Shown here: positions 9,162 through 17,654 of the stretch, one piece after another
Numbering within the stretch: position 1 is the stretch's first letter
Layout of the letters: every line of letters begins with the position of its first letter
Assembly: GCA_947178455.1 (NCBI GenBank)
Contig: CAMWYI010000003.1
Span: 1-32,111 of the forward strand
DNA: 32,111 nt
DNA from: an uncultured Alistipes sp.
GTDB lineage: Bacteria > Bacteroidota > Bacteroidia > Bacteroidales > Rikenellaceae
Direction: 5' to 3'
The notes under the pieces: model-generated
Seen by the model: only the letters and a program-made list of their open reading frames with translations
Told to the model about the DNA's origin: nothing
The model's database searches: none
Made by a program: the position numbers and the translations under genes

Positions 9162-10766
9162 ATGGACAAACAGGATTTGAAAAAGTACGGGATTACGGGC
9201 GTGACCGAAATCGTGTACAATCCGTCGTATGACGAACTTTTCCGCGAGGAGACGAAAAAAGGCCTGCGCGGTTTCGACAAAGGCCAGCTGACCGAAACCG
9301 GTGCGGTGAACGTCATGACCGGCGTCTACACCGGCCGTTCGCCCAAAGACAAGTTCTTCGTGATGGACGAAACTACGCGCGACACCATTTGGTGGACGTC
9401 GGACGAGTACAAGAACGACAACAAACCGGTGACCAAAGCCGCTTGGAAAGAGCTGCGCAAACTGGCCGCACAGGAGCTGTCGAACAAAAAACTCTATGTC
9501 GTCGATACGTTCTGCGGCGCCAACGAGAACTCGCGTCTGAAAATCCGCTTCATCATGGAGGTGGCATGGCAGGCGCACTTCGTGAAAAACATGTTCATCC
9601 GGCCGACCGACGCCGAACTGGAAAACTACGGCGAACCCGACTTCGTGGTGCTCAACGCCTCGAAAGCCAAAGTCAAGAACTACAAGAAACTGGGCCTGAA
9701 CTCGGAAACGGCGGTTGTCTTCAACCTCACCGAGAAGATGCAGGTCATCATCAACACGTGGTACGGCGGTGAGATGAAAAAGGGTATGTTCTCCTACATG
9801 AACTACCTGCTGCCGCTGAAAGGCATGGCTTCGATGCACTGCTCGGCCAACACCAACGAAAAGGGCGAAACGGCCATCTTCTTCGGTCTGTCGGGCACGG
9901 GTAAAACGACCCTCTCGACCGACCCGAAACGTCAGCTCATCGGCGACGACGAACACGGCTGGGACGACGACGGCGTATTCAACTTCGAGGGCGGCTGCTA
10001 TGCCAAAGTCATCAACCTCTCGAAAGAGAACGAACCCGACATCTGGAACGCTATCCGCCGCAACGCGCTGCTGGAGAACGTGACGGTCGACAAGAAAGGC
10101 AAAATCGACTATGCGGACAAGTCCGTTACGGAGAACACGCGTGTTTCCTACCCGATTTACCACATCGACAACATCGTGAAACCCGTATCGAAGGCTCCGG
10201 CCGCCAAGAAAGTCATCTTCCTTTCGGCCGACGCATTCGGCGTGCTGCCTCCGGTGTCGATTCTGACCCCCGAGCAGACGAAATACTACTTCCTGTCGGG
10301 CTTCACGGCCAAGTTGGCCGGTACGGAACGCGGCATCACCGAACCGACGCCGACTTTCTCGGCTTGCTTCGGCGCGGCATTCCTCTCGCTGCACCCCACG
10401 AAGTACGGCGAGGAACTCGTGAAGAAGATGCAGAAATCGGGCGCAACGGCCTACTTGGTGAACACGGGCTGGAACGGTACGGGCAAACGTATCTCGATCA
10501 AGGATACGCGCGGCATCATCGACGCCATTTTGGACGGTTCGATCGACAAGGCTTCGACGAAAAACATTCCGATTTTCGACTTCAAGGTGCCGACGCAGTT
10601 GCCGGGCGTGGATTCGAAGATTCTCGACCCGCGCGACACCTACAAGAAAGCATCCGAGTGGGAGACCAAAGCGAAAGACCTTGCAGCCCGCTTCATCAAG
10701 AATTTCACGAAATTCTGCGGCAACGACGAGGGCAAGAAGCTGGTCAACGCCGGTCCGAAGTTGTAA
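9162..10766 (+). CDS. pckA: Phosphoenolpyruvate carboxykinase (ATP)
   Basis: [47 protein letters not shown]-loop [44 protein letters not shown] at 9162 preferred over the track start. Confidence 0.97.
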   Translation: MDKQDLKKYGITGVTEIVYNPSYDELFREETKKGLRGFDKGQLTETGAVNVMTGVYTGRSPKDKFFVMDETTRDTIWWTSDEYKNDNKPVTKAAWKELRKLAAQELSNKKLYVVDTFCGANENSRLKIRFIMEVAWQAHFVKNMFIRPTDAELENYGEPDFVVLNASKAKVKNYKKLGLNSETAVVFNLTEKMQVIINTWYGGEMKKGMFSYMNYLLPLKGMASMHCSANTNEKGETAIFFGLSGTGKTTLSTDPKRQLIGDDEHGWDDDGVFNFEGGCYAKVINLSKENEPDIWNAIRRNALLENVTVDKKGKIDYADKSVTENTRVSYPIYHIDNIVKPVSKAPAAKKVIFLSADAFGVLPPVSILTPEQTKYYFLSGFTAKLAGTERGITEPTPTFSACFGAAFLSLHPTKYGEELVKKMQKSGATAYLVNTGWNGTGKRISIKDTRGIIDAILDGSIDKASTKNIPIFDFKVPTQLPGVDSKILDPRDTYKKASEWETKAKDLAARFIKNFTKFCGNDEGKKLVNAGPKL

Positions 10767-10806
10767 TCGCCCGGATACGAAAAAACACCGAGAGGTGTAC
10801 CGCTCT

Positions 10807-10847
10807 TAATAAAACACCGTTCCGAAATTCGGGACGGTGTTTTATTA
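10807..10847 (+). terminator. Intrinsic terminator after pckA
   Basis: TAATAAAACACCGTTCCGA / TCGGGACGGTGTTTTATTA inverted repeat with A/T flanks. Confidence 0.85.
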
Positions 10848-10858
10848 ATGGGGCGTGC

Positions 10859-10903
10859 ATCGTCGGCAACTCGTCAGCAACTCATCGGCAACTCGCCGAC
10901 GAT
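10859..10903. repeat. 11-bp short tandem repeat (3 copies) bounded by a 9-bp inverted repeat
   Basis: CGTCGGCAACT CGTCAGCAACT CATCGGCAACT; outer ATCGTCGGC (10859-10867) / GCCGACGAT (10895-10903). Confidence 0.75.
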
Positions 10904-10937
10904 TCCGCACAAAGAGAATATATTTTTTCGCAATTAT

Positions 10938-10968
10938 TTTGTTCGAGTGACTTTTTTGTTTAACTTTG
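10938..10968 (+). promoter_or_regulatory. Bacteroidota-type promoter for tRNA-Glu/rpsT
   Basis: TTTG (10938-10941) - 19 nt - TAACTTTG (10961-10968). Confidence 0.75.
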
Positions 10969-11007
10969 CACCGCTAAAGTTCCCCGCAAGGGCTGCGATA
11001 GCGGTAA

Positions 11008-11079
11008 GGCCCATTCGTCTATCGGTTAGGACGCAAGATTTTCATTCTTGAAAGAGCAGTTCGATTCTGCTATGGGCTA
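11008..11079 (+). tRNA. tRNA-Glu (anticodon TTC)
   Basis: GGCCCATTCGTCTATCGGTTAGGACGCAAGATTTTCATTCTTGAAAGAGCAGTTCGATTCTGCTATGGGCTA; anticodon stem CAAGA/TCTTG with 7-nt loop TTTTCAT. Confidence 0.93.
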
Positions 11080-11117
11080 CACGAATACGAAAAGTAAAAA
11101 TAAACACAAAGCGAATT

Positions 11118-11369
11118 ATGGCAAACCATAAGTCATCGAAAAAAAGAATCCGTCAGACCTTGACCAAACGTGCGCACAACCGGCTGTTCCACAAGACAGC
11201 CCGCAATGCGGTGAAAGCGTTGCGTGCCACCACCGAGAAGAGCGCGGCCGAAGCCCTGCTCCCGAAGGTGAACTCGATGTTGGACAAGCTCGCCAAGCAC
11301 AACATCATGCACAAGAACAAGGCGGCGAACTTGAAAAGCGCCATACAGTTGCATGTGAACGCTTTGTAG
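11118..11369 (+). CDS. rpsT: 30S ribosomal protein S20
   Basis: MANHKSSKKRIRQTLTKRAHNRLFHKTARNAVKAL...HKNKAANLKSAIQLHVNAL. Confidence 0.97.
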   Translation: MANHKSSKKRIRQTLTKRAHNRLFHKTARNAVKALRATTEKSAAEALLPKVNSMLDKLAKHNIMHKNKAANLKSAIQLHVNAL

Positions 11370-11392
11370 TCCGCGAGAGCGACGCAAACAGC

Positions 11393-11438
11393 AAACGACC
11401 GGATTTTTCTTCATCGAAAATCCGGTCGTTTCTTTTTG
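11393..11438 (+). terminator. Intrinsic terminator after rpsT
   Basis: AAACGACCGGATTTT / AAAATCCGGTCGTTT stem followed by CTTTTTGTTT. Confidence 0.9.
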
Positions 11439-11495
11439 TTTATTCGGAAAGCATCGGGCGTAAAACGGTTTTCCGCATAGCTCACCGCCAACCGA

Positions 11496-12713
11496 TTACT
11501 TTTCCCGCTGCGTATGCAAATCGTAATGCCGCGCCAGTCCGCCTTCGGAGGTCTCTCGGTATAGGCTCGGCAGGTTGTGTCCCGTTTCGTTCATCACCGC
11601 CACTACACGGTCGTAGCTCACCAAGTGCGAACCGTCGGACAACGTGGCATAGGCATTCGCATCGAACGCCCGCGCCGCCGCGACGGCATTCCGTTCGATA
11701 CACGGCACCTGCACCAGCCCGCACACGGGGTCGCAGGTCAATCCCAAATGGTGTTCCAGCGCCATTTCGGCCGCATACTCGATTTGCGCAGGCGTACCGC
11801 CGAACAGCTGGCAGGCAGCAGCGGCAGCCATCGCGCACGCCACGCCGACCTCGCCCTGACAACCGACTTCGGCCCCCGATATGGACGAATTGGTCTTGGC
11901 CACATTCCCGAATAATCCGGCCGTAGCCAATGCCCGCAAAATGCGGATACGCAGAAAATTACGCGAACTGGCCAAATGATAGAGCACGGCCGGCACCACG
12001 CCGCTCGACCCGCACGTCGGCGCCGTCACGACTACCCCACCGGCGGCATTTTCTTCGGCCGTAGCCAGCGCATAGGCATAGATTTTGGCCCGCGAACTCA
12101 ACGAATCGGTGTAGCTTTTCGACTTGACCCAATAGGTGCTCGCCTTGCGCGCCACTTTCAGACCACCCGGCAACACGCCGTCGTTGTTCAGGCCGCGTTC
12201 GATGGTTTCGCACATGACCGTCCAGATATGGTCGAGGTAATCCCAAATTTCAGGCCCCTCGCAGTCGTTCACATACTCCCAGTAGGTCTTGCCCTCGTCG
12301 TAGCACCACTGCTTGATTTGGGCAATGGTCGACATCGGGTAGACGCTTCGGGGTTGTTCGGCACGGGTCGTTTCGTTGGCCAGCGCACCACCGCCGATGC
12401 TGTAAATCGTCCAGCTGTCGACCGCCGCACCGCCGCGCAACCCCTCGAACAGCATGCCGTTCGGATGAAACGGCAGCGTGACGTCGGGCTTCCAAACGAT
12501 TTCGGTCGGCGCAAGCGGCTCCAACACCGAGCGGATAGCCACGTCGGTCAAGTGACCCTTGCCGGTCGCAGCAAGCGACCCGTACAACGTCACGCGATAG
12601 GCTTCGACCTCCCGGCAACGCACTGCGAACTGCTCGGCCGCCCGTTTGGGGCCCATCGTATGACTGCTCGACGGGCCGTTGCCCACCTTATATAATGCTT
12701 CGAGTGATTCCAT
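11496..12713 (-). CDS. sdaA: L-serine ammonia-lyase (L-serine dehydratase), single-chain
   Basis: MESLEALYKVGNGPSSSHTMGPKRAAEQF; VVTAPTCGSSGVVPAVLYHL; ISGAEVGCQGEVGVACAMAAAA; LTCDPVCGLVQVPCIERN. Confidence 0.95.
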   Translation of the reverse strand: MESLEALYKVGNGPSSSHTMGPKRAAEQFAVRCREVEAYRVTLYGSLAATGKGHLTDVAIRSVLEPLAPTEIVWKPDVTLPFHPNGMLFEGLRGGAAVDSWTIYSIGGGALANETTRAEQPRSVYPMSTIAQIKQWCYDEGKTYWEYVNDCEGPEIWDYLDHIWTVMCETIERGLNNDGVLPGGLKVARKASTYWVKSKSYTDSLSSRAKIYAYALATAEENAAGGVVVTAPTCGSSGVVPAVLYHLASSRNFLRIRILRALATAGLFGNVAKTNSSISGAEVGCQGEVGVACAMAAAAACQLFGGTPAQIEYAAEMALEHHLGLTCDPVCGLVQVPCIERNAVAAARAFDANAYATLSDGSHLVSYDRVVAVMNETGHNLPSLYRETSEGGLARHYDLHTQREK

Positions 12714-12731
12714 CGCACACGGAACGGATTT

Positions 12732-12989
12732 TTAGGAAAGTTTGCTCAATTTCGCGAGCGGTTTCATATACCTGTCGATGTCCTGCGGGTCGACGTACAG
12801 CGCGACCCCCTCGAACAAATCCTCCATCGCTTCCTGCATATTTTCGATGTCCGACTGGGTAAATTTGATTTTGCTTTCGGTTTCGATGAAATCCACCAGA
12901 CTGCGGAACGAAATGGTCGTCATGACCATCGCATAAGCGGCATAACGGGGATCGACCTTGATTTCGATTTTGCGTTTTTCGTACGCCAT
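12732..12989 (-). CDS. Conserved-looking 85-aa protein of unknown function
   Basis: MAYEKRKIEIKVDPRYAAYAMVMTTISFRSLVDFIETESKIKFTQSDIENMQEAMEDLFEG; 18-nt gap to sdaA on the same strand; own leader and promoter. Confidence 0.75.
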   Translation of the reverse strand: MAYEKRKIEIKVDPRYAAYAMVMTTISFRSLVDFIETESKIKFTQSDIENMQEAMEDLFEGVALYVDPQDIDRYMKPLAKLSKLS

Positions 12990-13180
12990 GATACATTGAG
13001 TTTTAAGCGATCGCCTCTGCGGCTCAGCCCTGCCGGCAATCGAGGCGATCGGTAGTTAACAAATGCAAAAAGGGGCGCGGTATCAGCCCCCAACGAATCG
13101 GTTTCAGCAACCTTTCGACAACGGAACCCGCTCCGGTGCGGCACGGTTCCGACGAGTCCTTCTCCCCTCCGATACGCACG
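12990..13180 (-). promoter_or_regulatory. About 190-nt structured 5' leader with terminator-like hairpin upstream of the 85-aa/sdaA operon
   Basis: Minus-strand hairpin GGGGC-TGATACCGC-GCCCC-TTTTT (13067-13090); second hairpin CGATCGCCTC/GAGGCGATCG (13008-13017/13042-13051); upstream GGAACC/GGTTCC stem. Confidence 0.55.
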
Positions 13181-13184
13181 AGGG

Positions 13185-13216
13185 CAAAGATAGGACTAAA
13201 TCTTCATTCACCCAAA
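13185..13216 (-). promoter_or_regulatory. Bacteroidota-type promoter
   Basis: Minus strand TTTG (13216-13213) - 20 nt - TATCTTTG (13192-13185). Confidence 0.75.
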
Positions 13217-13321
13217 TGTAACAAAACGGGAAACGTCCCTGCAAAGCGTTTTTCGCCCGCATGTCCGCAACGAACCAGCGACGTCCTGCTCGGGGACGTC
13301 GCTGGCCATGCGCACGAAACC

Positions 13322-13807
<486 letters not shown>

Positions 13808-13868
13808 TTATTAAAATTTTCTAAATTTTTCGGGCGGGCGATTCGGGCAGTCCCGGTCTCGCCTATCT

Positions 13869-15707
13869 CTATTCCTCTTCGTCCATTTTGCGAATCGGGT
13901 CGAACGCACGCGGCGCCATCTCGAATCCGGCATTCTTGAAAAACTCCACGAATGTCAGACGCATCGGGTGCACGAACGACGAAATGGTGGACATGAACAG
14001 GTTGATGCCGTGCCCCACCAGCAGAATCGGCACCATGATGAGCAGCCGCACGGCGAAATTGGCCCCTTCGGGCACGAATCCGCTCGCCAGCGTATTGAAC
14101 ACCAGCGCCAGCACGCCGCCCGAAAGTCCGATTGCGAACAGACGGATGTACGACAGCACATCGCTCAACAGACCGGTCAGGTTGTTATACAGTTCCCACA
14201 GCCCCGCACCGATATTGATAAGCGGATTGCGGCGCGGATTGTTCAGCAGAAGCAGGAGCGCTCCGCCGATGCCCAGCGCAATGTAGAACGCCACCGAACC
14301 GGACGTGAACCCGGGAATGGCCAGCCCGAACATCGGCAGGCCCATCGCCACGCAGCACGACAGCAGGATGACGAACCACCCCAGCGCACCCAGCGTATTG
14401 GACAGCCCGAAGAGCCGGATTTTCGTCCACAGATTCAGCGCCATAGCGAACAGAATCTGCACCACCCCGATGACCAGCGACAGCGAGAAGAACTGTTTTT
14501 GGAAATCGAGGAACGGCACATCGGGAAAATACTCTTTCAGATTCATGCCGAAGACCGAACCGCAAATCAATCCGAACACGACAGTCGAAACGGCGCACCA
14601 CGTAGCGAACCACGACGCGCGGCGCATCATGCCCGTGCGGAATTTCCACAACATGAACAGACCGGCGGCCAGCAGAATCAAACCGTAACCGGCGTCGTTC
14701 AGACAGATGCCGAAAAACAGCATGTAGAACGGCGCGAAATAGGGCGTCAGGTCGAGCGTGCCGTATTTCGGACGGGCATACATGTCGCCCACCATCTCGA
14801 ACGTGCGGGCGAAACGGCCGTTTTTCAACTTCACGGGCGTTTCGTCTTCGGGCGTCGGAGCGTTTTTGAGCCACACCACGTTGGGATAACTTTCCAGCAG
14901 GGCATCGACCTTGTCCGAAGTCTCCCGTTCGGCCCAGCCCTCCATGACGAGCAGCGTGCCGTCGGCCTCCTTGCGGGCGGTCGCCCGAACGCGCGCGCCC
15001 TGCAACCGTTCTTTCAGTGCGGCGGCACCCGCCTGCAACAGCTTCTCCGACGCGGCGACCCGTGCGAACTCGGCATCGAGCGCGTCGAGCTGTCCTTGCT
15101 GGTCGGCGATGCGCCGTTCCGCCTCGCGGATGTCCATCGTCGGGGTTTTCATCTCCTGCGCATCGAGCGAAATCTCCTCGCCCGGAGCAGCGACGACCAC
15201 GAAATAGACCATCGTCTCGGTACGGGCGACCTCCGAGAGGGTGTATTGTTCGCCCCACGCTTCGGCTTCCTTGTCGAACGTGCCGATTTGCGTCGAAAAA
15301 TAACGCAGCACGATGCCTTGTTCGGTCAAAGCTGCCACGCGCTGCACATCGAACGCTCCCCAAGCCCGCAACTCGTCGGCGAGCTTTTCCAACCGGCCGA
15401 TTTCGGTGCGGAGTGCGGCAGCCTGCTGCTGCGCGGCGATGTAATGTTCGTAGGCTTCGTCCGCCGAACCGAACGGCACGGCCTGCCGCAGGGCTTCGGC
15501 ATGTCGCTCGTCCCTACGGAAGTCGGCGATGCACTCGGCCGCTTTGGCGTGGCCCTCGATGTCGAGCAGCAGCTGCCGCTCGTCCTCCGAAGGCTCCCAG
15601 CCGGCGGTCGTAATATCCACCAGCCCGAGCTCCCGCAACCGCTGAATAAAATCTTCGCTCTGCGCTGCGAACAGCACGAAGTCGTATTTCATCATCGGAG
15701 CAATCAT
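13869..15707 (-). CDS. ntpI: V/A-type ATP synthase subunit I
   Basis: Long soluble N-terminal region, then multi-TM C-terminal half with GICLNDAGYGLILL and LSYIRLFAIGLSGGVLALVFN. Confidence 0.93.
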   Translation of the reverse strand: MIAPMMKYDFVLFAAQSEDFIQRLRELGLVDITTAGWEPSEDERQLLLDIEGHAKAAECIADFRRDERHAEALRQAVPFGSADEAYEHYIAAQQQAAALRTEIGRLEKLADELRAWGAFDVQRVAALTEQGIVLRYFSTQIGTFDKEAEAWGEQYTLSEVARTETMVYFVVVAAPGEEISLDAQEMKTPTMDIREAERRIADQQGQLDALDAEFARVAASEKLLQAGAAALKERLQGARVRATARKEADGTLLVMEGWAERETSDKVDALLESYPNVVWLKNAPTPEDETPVKLKNGRFARTFEMVGDMYARPKYGTLDLTPYFAPFYMLFFGICLNDAGYGLILLAAGLFMLWKFRTGMMRRASWFATWCAVSTVVFGLICGSVFGMNLKEYFPDVPFLDFQKQFFSLSLVIGVVQILFAMALNLWTKIRLFGLSNTLGALGWFVILLSCCVAMGLPMFGLAIPGFTSGSVAFYIALGIGGALLLLLNNPRRNPLINIGAGLWELYNNLTGLLSDVLSYIRLFAIGLSGGVLALVFNTLASGFVPEGANFAVRLLIMVPILLVGHGINLFMSTISSFVHPMRLTFVEFFKNAGFEMAPRAFDPIRKMDEEE

Positions 15708-16312
15708 AGCATCGCGCCCTCCCCGGCTTGCTGTTGTTTGGTTTTCACGATTTTCTGTGCCGACTTCGAGAGGTTTTCCTCGTCCTCCATGAAGCGTTTG
15801 ATTTTGCGAATCGCATCCTCGTAGCCCGGAATCTGGACTTTTTCGTAGAGATTCACTTTCTGCGTCGTCTTGCGGCGGGCCTTGTCCAGCAGCTCCATTT
15901 TGCGGTCATACACCGCCTGTTCCAATCCCAGACGAGCCAACCGCTCCAAAATGCCGACTCCGGCCGAGAACCACACGGGCGACGAGAACAAGTCGTAAGC
16001 CCGCTGCTCGAACCGCACGTCGCGCAAGACGGGCGTCCGCACACCGGCGATTTTCTGTTCGTCGAGTTCGACATCGGCGATACGCACCAAGTCGCTGTCG
16101 AATTCGCCCCACAGCGCCACCATGTAGTCGTACTCGGCTTTGAGGGCCTCGAACTGCCGCTGGTAATCGCCGGCCGCATCGCGCGCTTTCTTCACTTCGG
16201 AACGCAGGGCCGATTCCTTGCTCTTGATGGTCGGCAGCGCTTTCTGCCGCATCTTGAGCTGCTTGCCCAACTCGCCGAGCGAAGTCTTGTTGTATTGGAA
16301 TTTGATAGCCAT
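15704..16312 (-). CDS. ntpD: V/A-type ATP synthase subunit D
   Basis: MAIKFQYNKTSLGELGKQLKMRQKALPTIKSKESALRSEVKKA, coiled-coil; position in operon. Confidence 0.9.
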   Translation of the reverse strand: MAIKFQYNKTSLGELGKQLKMRQKALPTIKSKESALRSEVKKARDAAGDYQRQFEALKAEYDYMVALWGEFDSDLVRIADVELDEQKIAGVRTPVLRDVRFEQRAYDLFSSPVWFSAGVGILERLARLGLEQAVYDRKMELLDKARRKTTQKVNLYEKVQIPGYEDAIRKIKRFMEDEENLSKSAQKIVKTKQQQAGEGAML

Positions 16313-16323
16313 ACACGTCGCGA

Positions 16324-17646
16324 TTAGGCTGCTTTCCAGTATTTCTTAATAAGTTCCTCTTTAATCGCCACTTCCTCTTTGGAAAAATATTTGGAAAAAA
16401 GTGCCCACGCCGTATCGAGCATCTCGGTGATGCCGATGTTGACGTCGATAGCCAGCAATTTTTCCGAATAGTCGTGGGCGAATTTCAGCGTGCGTTCGTC
16501 GTAATCCGACAGGTCGAAACCGTTTTCCAGCTTAGTCTTGGCGTTCGCCGCATCGGCATAGAGGCGCACGCAGGCATTCATCACCTGCGGGTGGTCTTCG
16601 CGGGTCTTCTTGCCGATGACGAGCTGTTTCAGACGCGACAGCGAACGGAACGGGTCGACGATGACCTTGCCCGTATCGGAGTCGTTGCGCAGGAACAACT
16701 GACCCTCCGTAATGTAACCCGTGTTATCGGGAATGGCGTGCGTGATGTCGCCGCCCGAAAGGGTCGTCACGGCGATAATCGTAATCGAACCGCCGTTGGG
16801 TAGCTGCACGGCTTTCTCGTAGATTTTGGCCAAGTCGGAGTAGAGCGAGCCCGGCATCGAGTCTTTCGACGGAATCTGATCCATACGGTTCGAGACGATA
16901 GCCAGCGCATCGGCATACAACGTCATGTCGGTCAACAGCACCAGCACTTTTTCGCCCTTGTCGACGGCGAAGTATTCGGCGGCGGTCAGTGCCATGTCGG
17001 GCACCAACAGACGCTCGACGGGCGGATTCTCGGTCGTGTTGACGAACGAGACGATGCGGTCGAGCGCACCGGCGTTCTCGAACACCGACTTGAAATAGAG
17101 GAAGTCATCGTTCGTCAGACCCATGCCGCCCAAGATGATTTTGTCGGCTTTCGCACGCAGGGCCACGTTGGCCATGACGGCGTTGTAGGGCTGGTCAGGG
17201 TCGGCGAAGAACGGAATCTTCTGCCCCGTCACGATGGTGTTGTTCAGGTCGATACCGGCGATACCCGTCGCGATGAGCTCCGACGGCTGCAAACGCTTGA
17301 ACGGATTGACCGTCGGGCCGCCGATTTCGCGCTCCTCGCCCTCGACGATTTCGCCCCCTTCGAGCGGTTCGCCGTAAGCATTGAAGAAGCGTCCGGCAAG
17401 ATTGTCCGACACACGGAGCTTCGGCGGCTCGCCGTGGAAGATGACCTCCGAGTCGGTCGAAAGGCCCTCCGTTCCGGCGAACACCTGCAACGTGACGTGT
17501 TCGCCCATGATTTTCACCACCTGCGCCAGCTTGCCGCCGACGGTAGCCAGTTCATCGTTGCCGACGCCCTGCGCCCGCAGTGTGACGGTCGCTTTGGTGA
17601 TGTTGTCGATTTTGGTGTATATCTTCTGAAATGCGCGTGTTGTCAT
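16324..17646 (-). CDS. ntpB: V/A-type ATP synthase subunit B
   Basis: MTTRAFQKIYTKIDNITKATVTLRAQGVGNDELATV; ELIATGIAGIDLNNTIVTGQKIPFFADPDQPYN; MPGSLYSDLAKIYEKA. Confidence 0.95.
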   Translation of the reverse strand: MTTRAFQKIYTKIDNITKATVTLRAQGVGNDELATVGGKLAQVVKIMGEHVTLQVFAGTEGLSTDSEVIFHGEPPKLRVSDNLAGRFFNAYGEPLEGGEIVEGEEREIGGPTVNPFKRLQPSELIATGIAGIDLNNTIVTGQKIPFFADPDQPYNAVMANVALRAKADKIILGGMGLTNDDFLYFKSVFENAGALDRIVSFVNTTENPPVERLLVPDMALTAAEYFAVDKGEKVLVLLTDMTLYADALAIVSNRMDQIPSKDSMPGSLYSDLAKIYEKAVQLPNGGSITIIAVTTLSGGDITHAIPDNTGYITEGQLFLRNDSDTGKVIVDPFRSLSRLKQLVIGKKTREDHPQVMNACVRLYADAANAKTKLENGFDLSDYDERTLKFAHDYSEKLLAIDVNIGITEMLDTAWALFSKYFSKEEVAIKEELIKKYWKAA

Positions 17647-17654
17647 GGCTCTGC

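Noticed and set aside
10859-10903. Short tandem repeats considered as CRISPR or REP element
   Set aside because: Only three 11-bp units with no spacers; no cas genes nearby; too short for a CRISPR array.
12990-13180. Known TPP, SAM or cobalamin riboswitch upstream of the 85-aa/sdaA operon
   Set aside because: Class-defining motifs were not found by eye (e.g. CUGAGA for TPP, the cobalamin box). Kept only as an unclassified structured leader.
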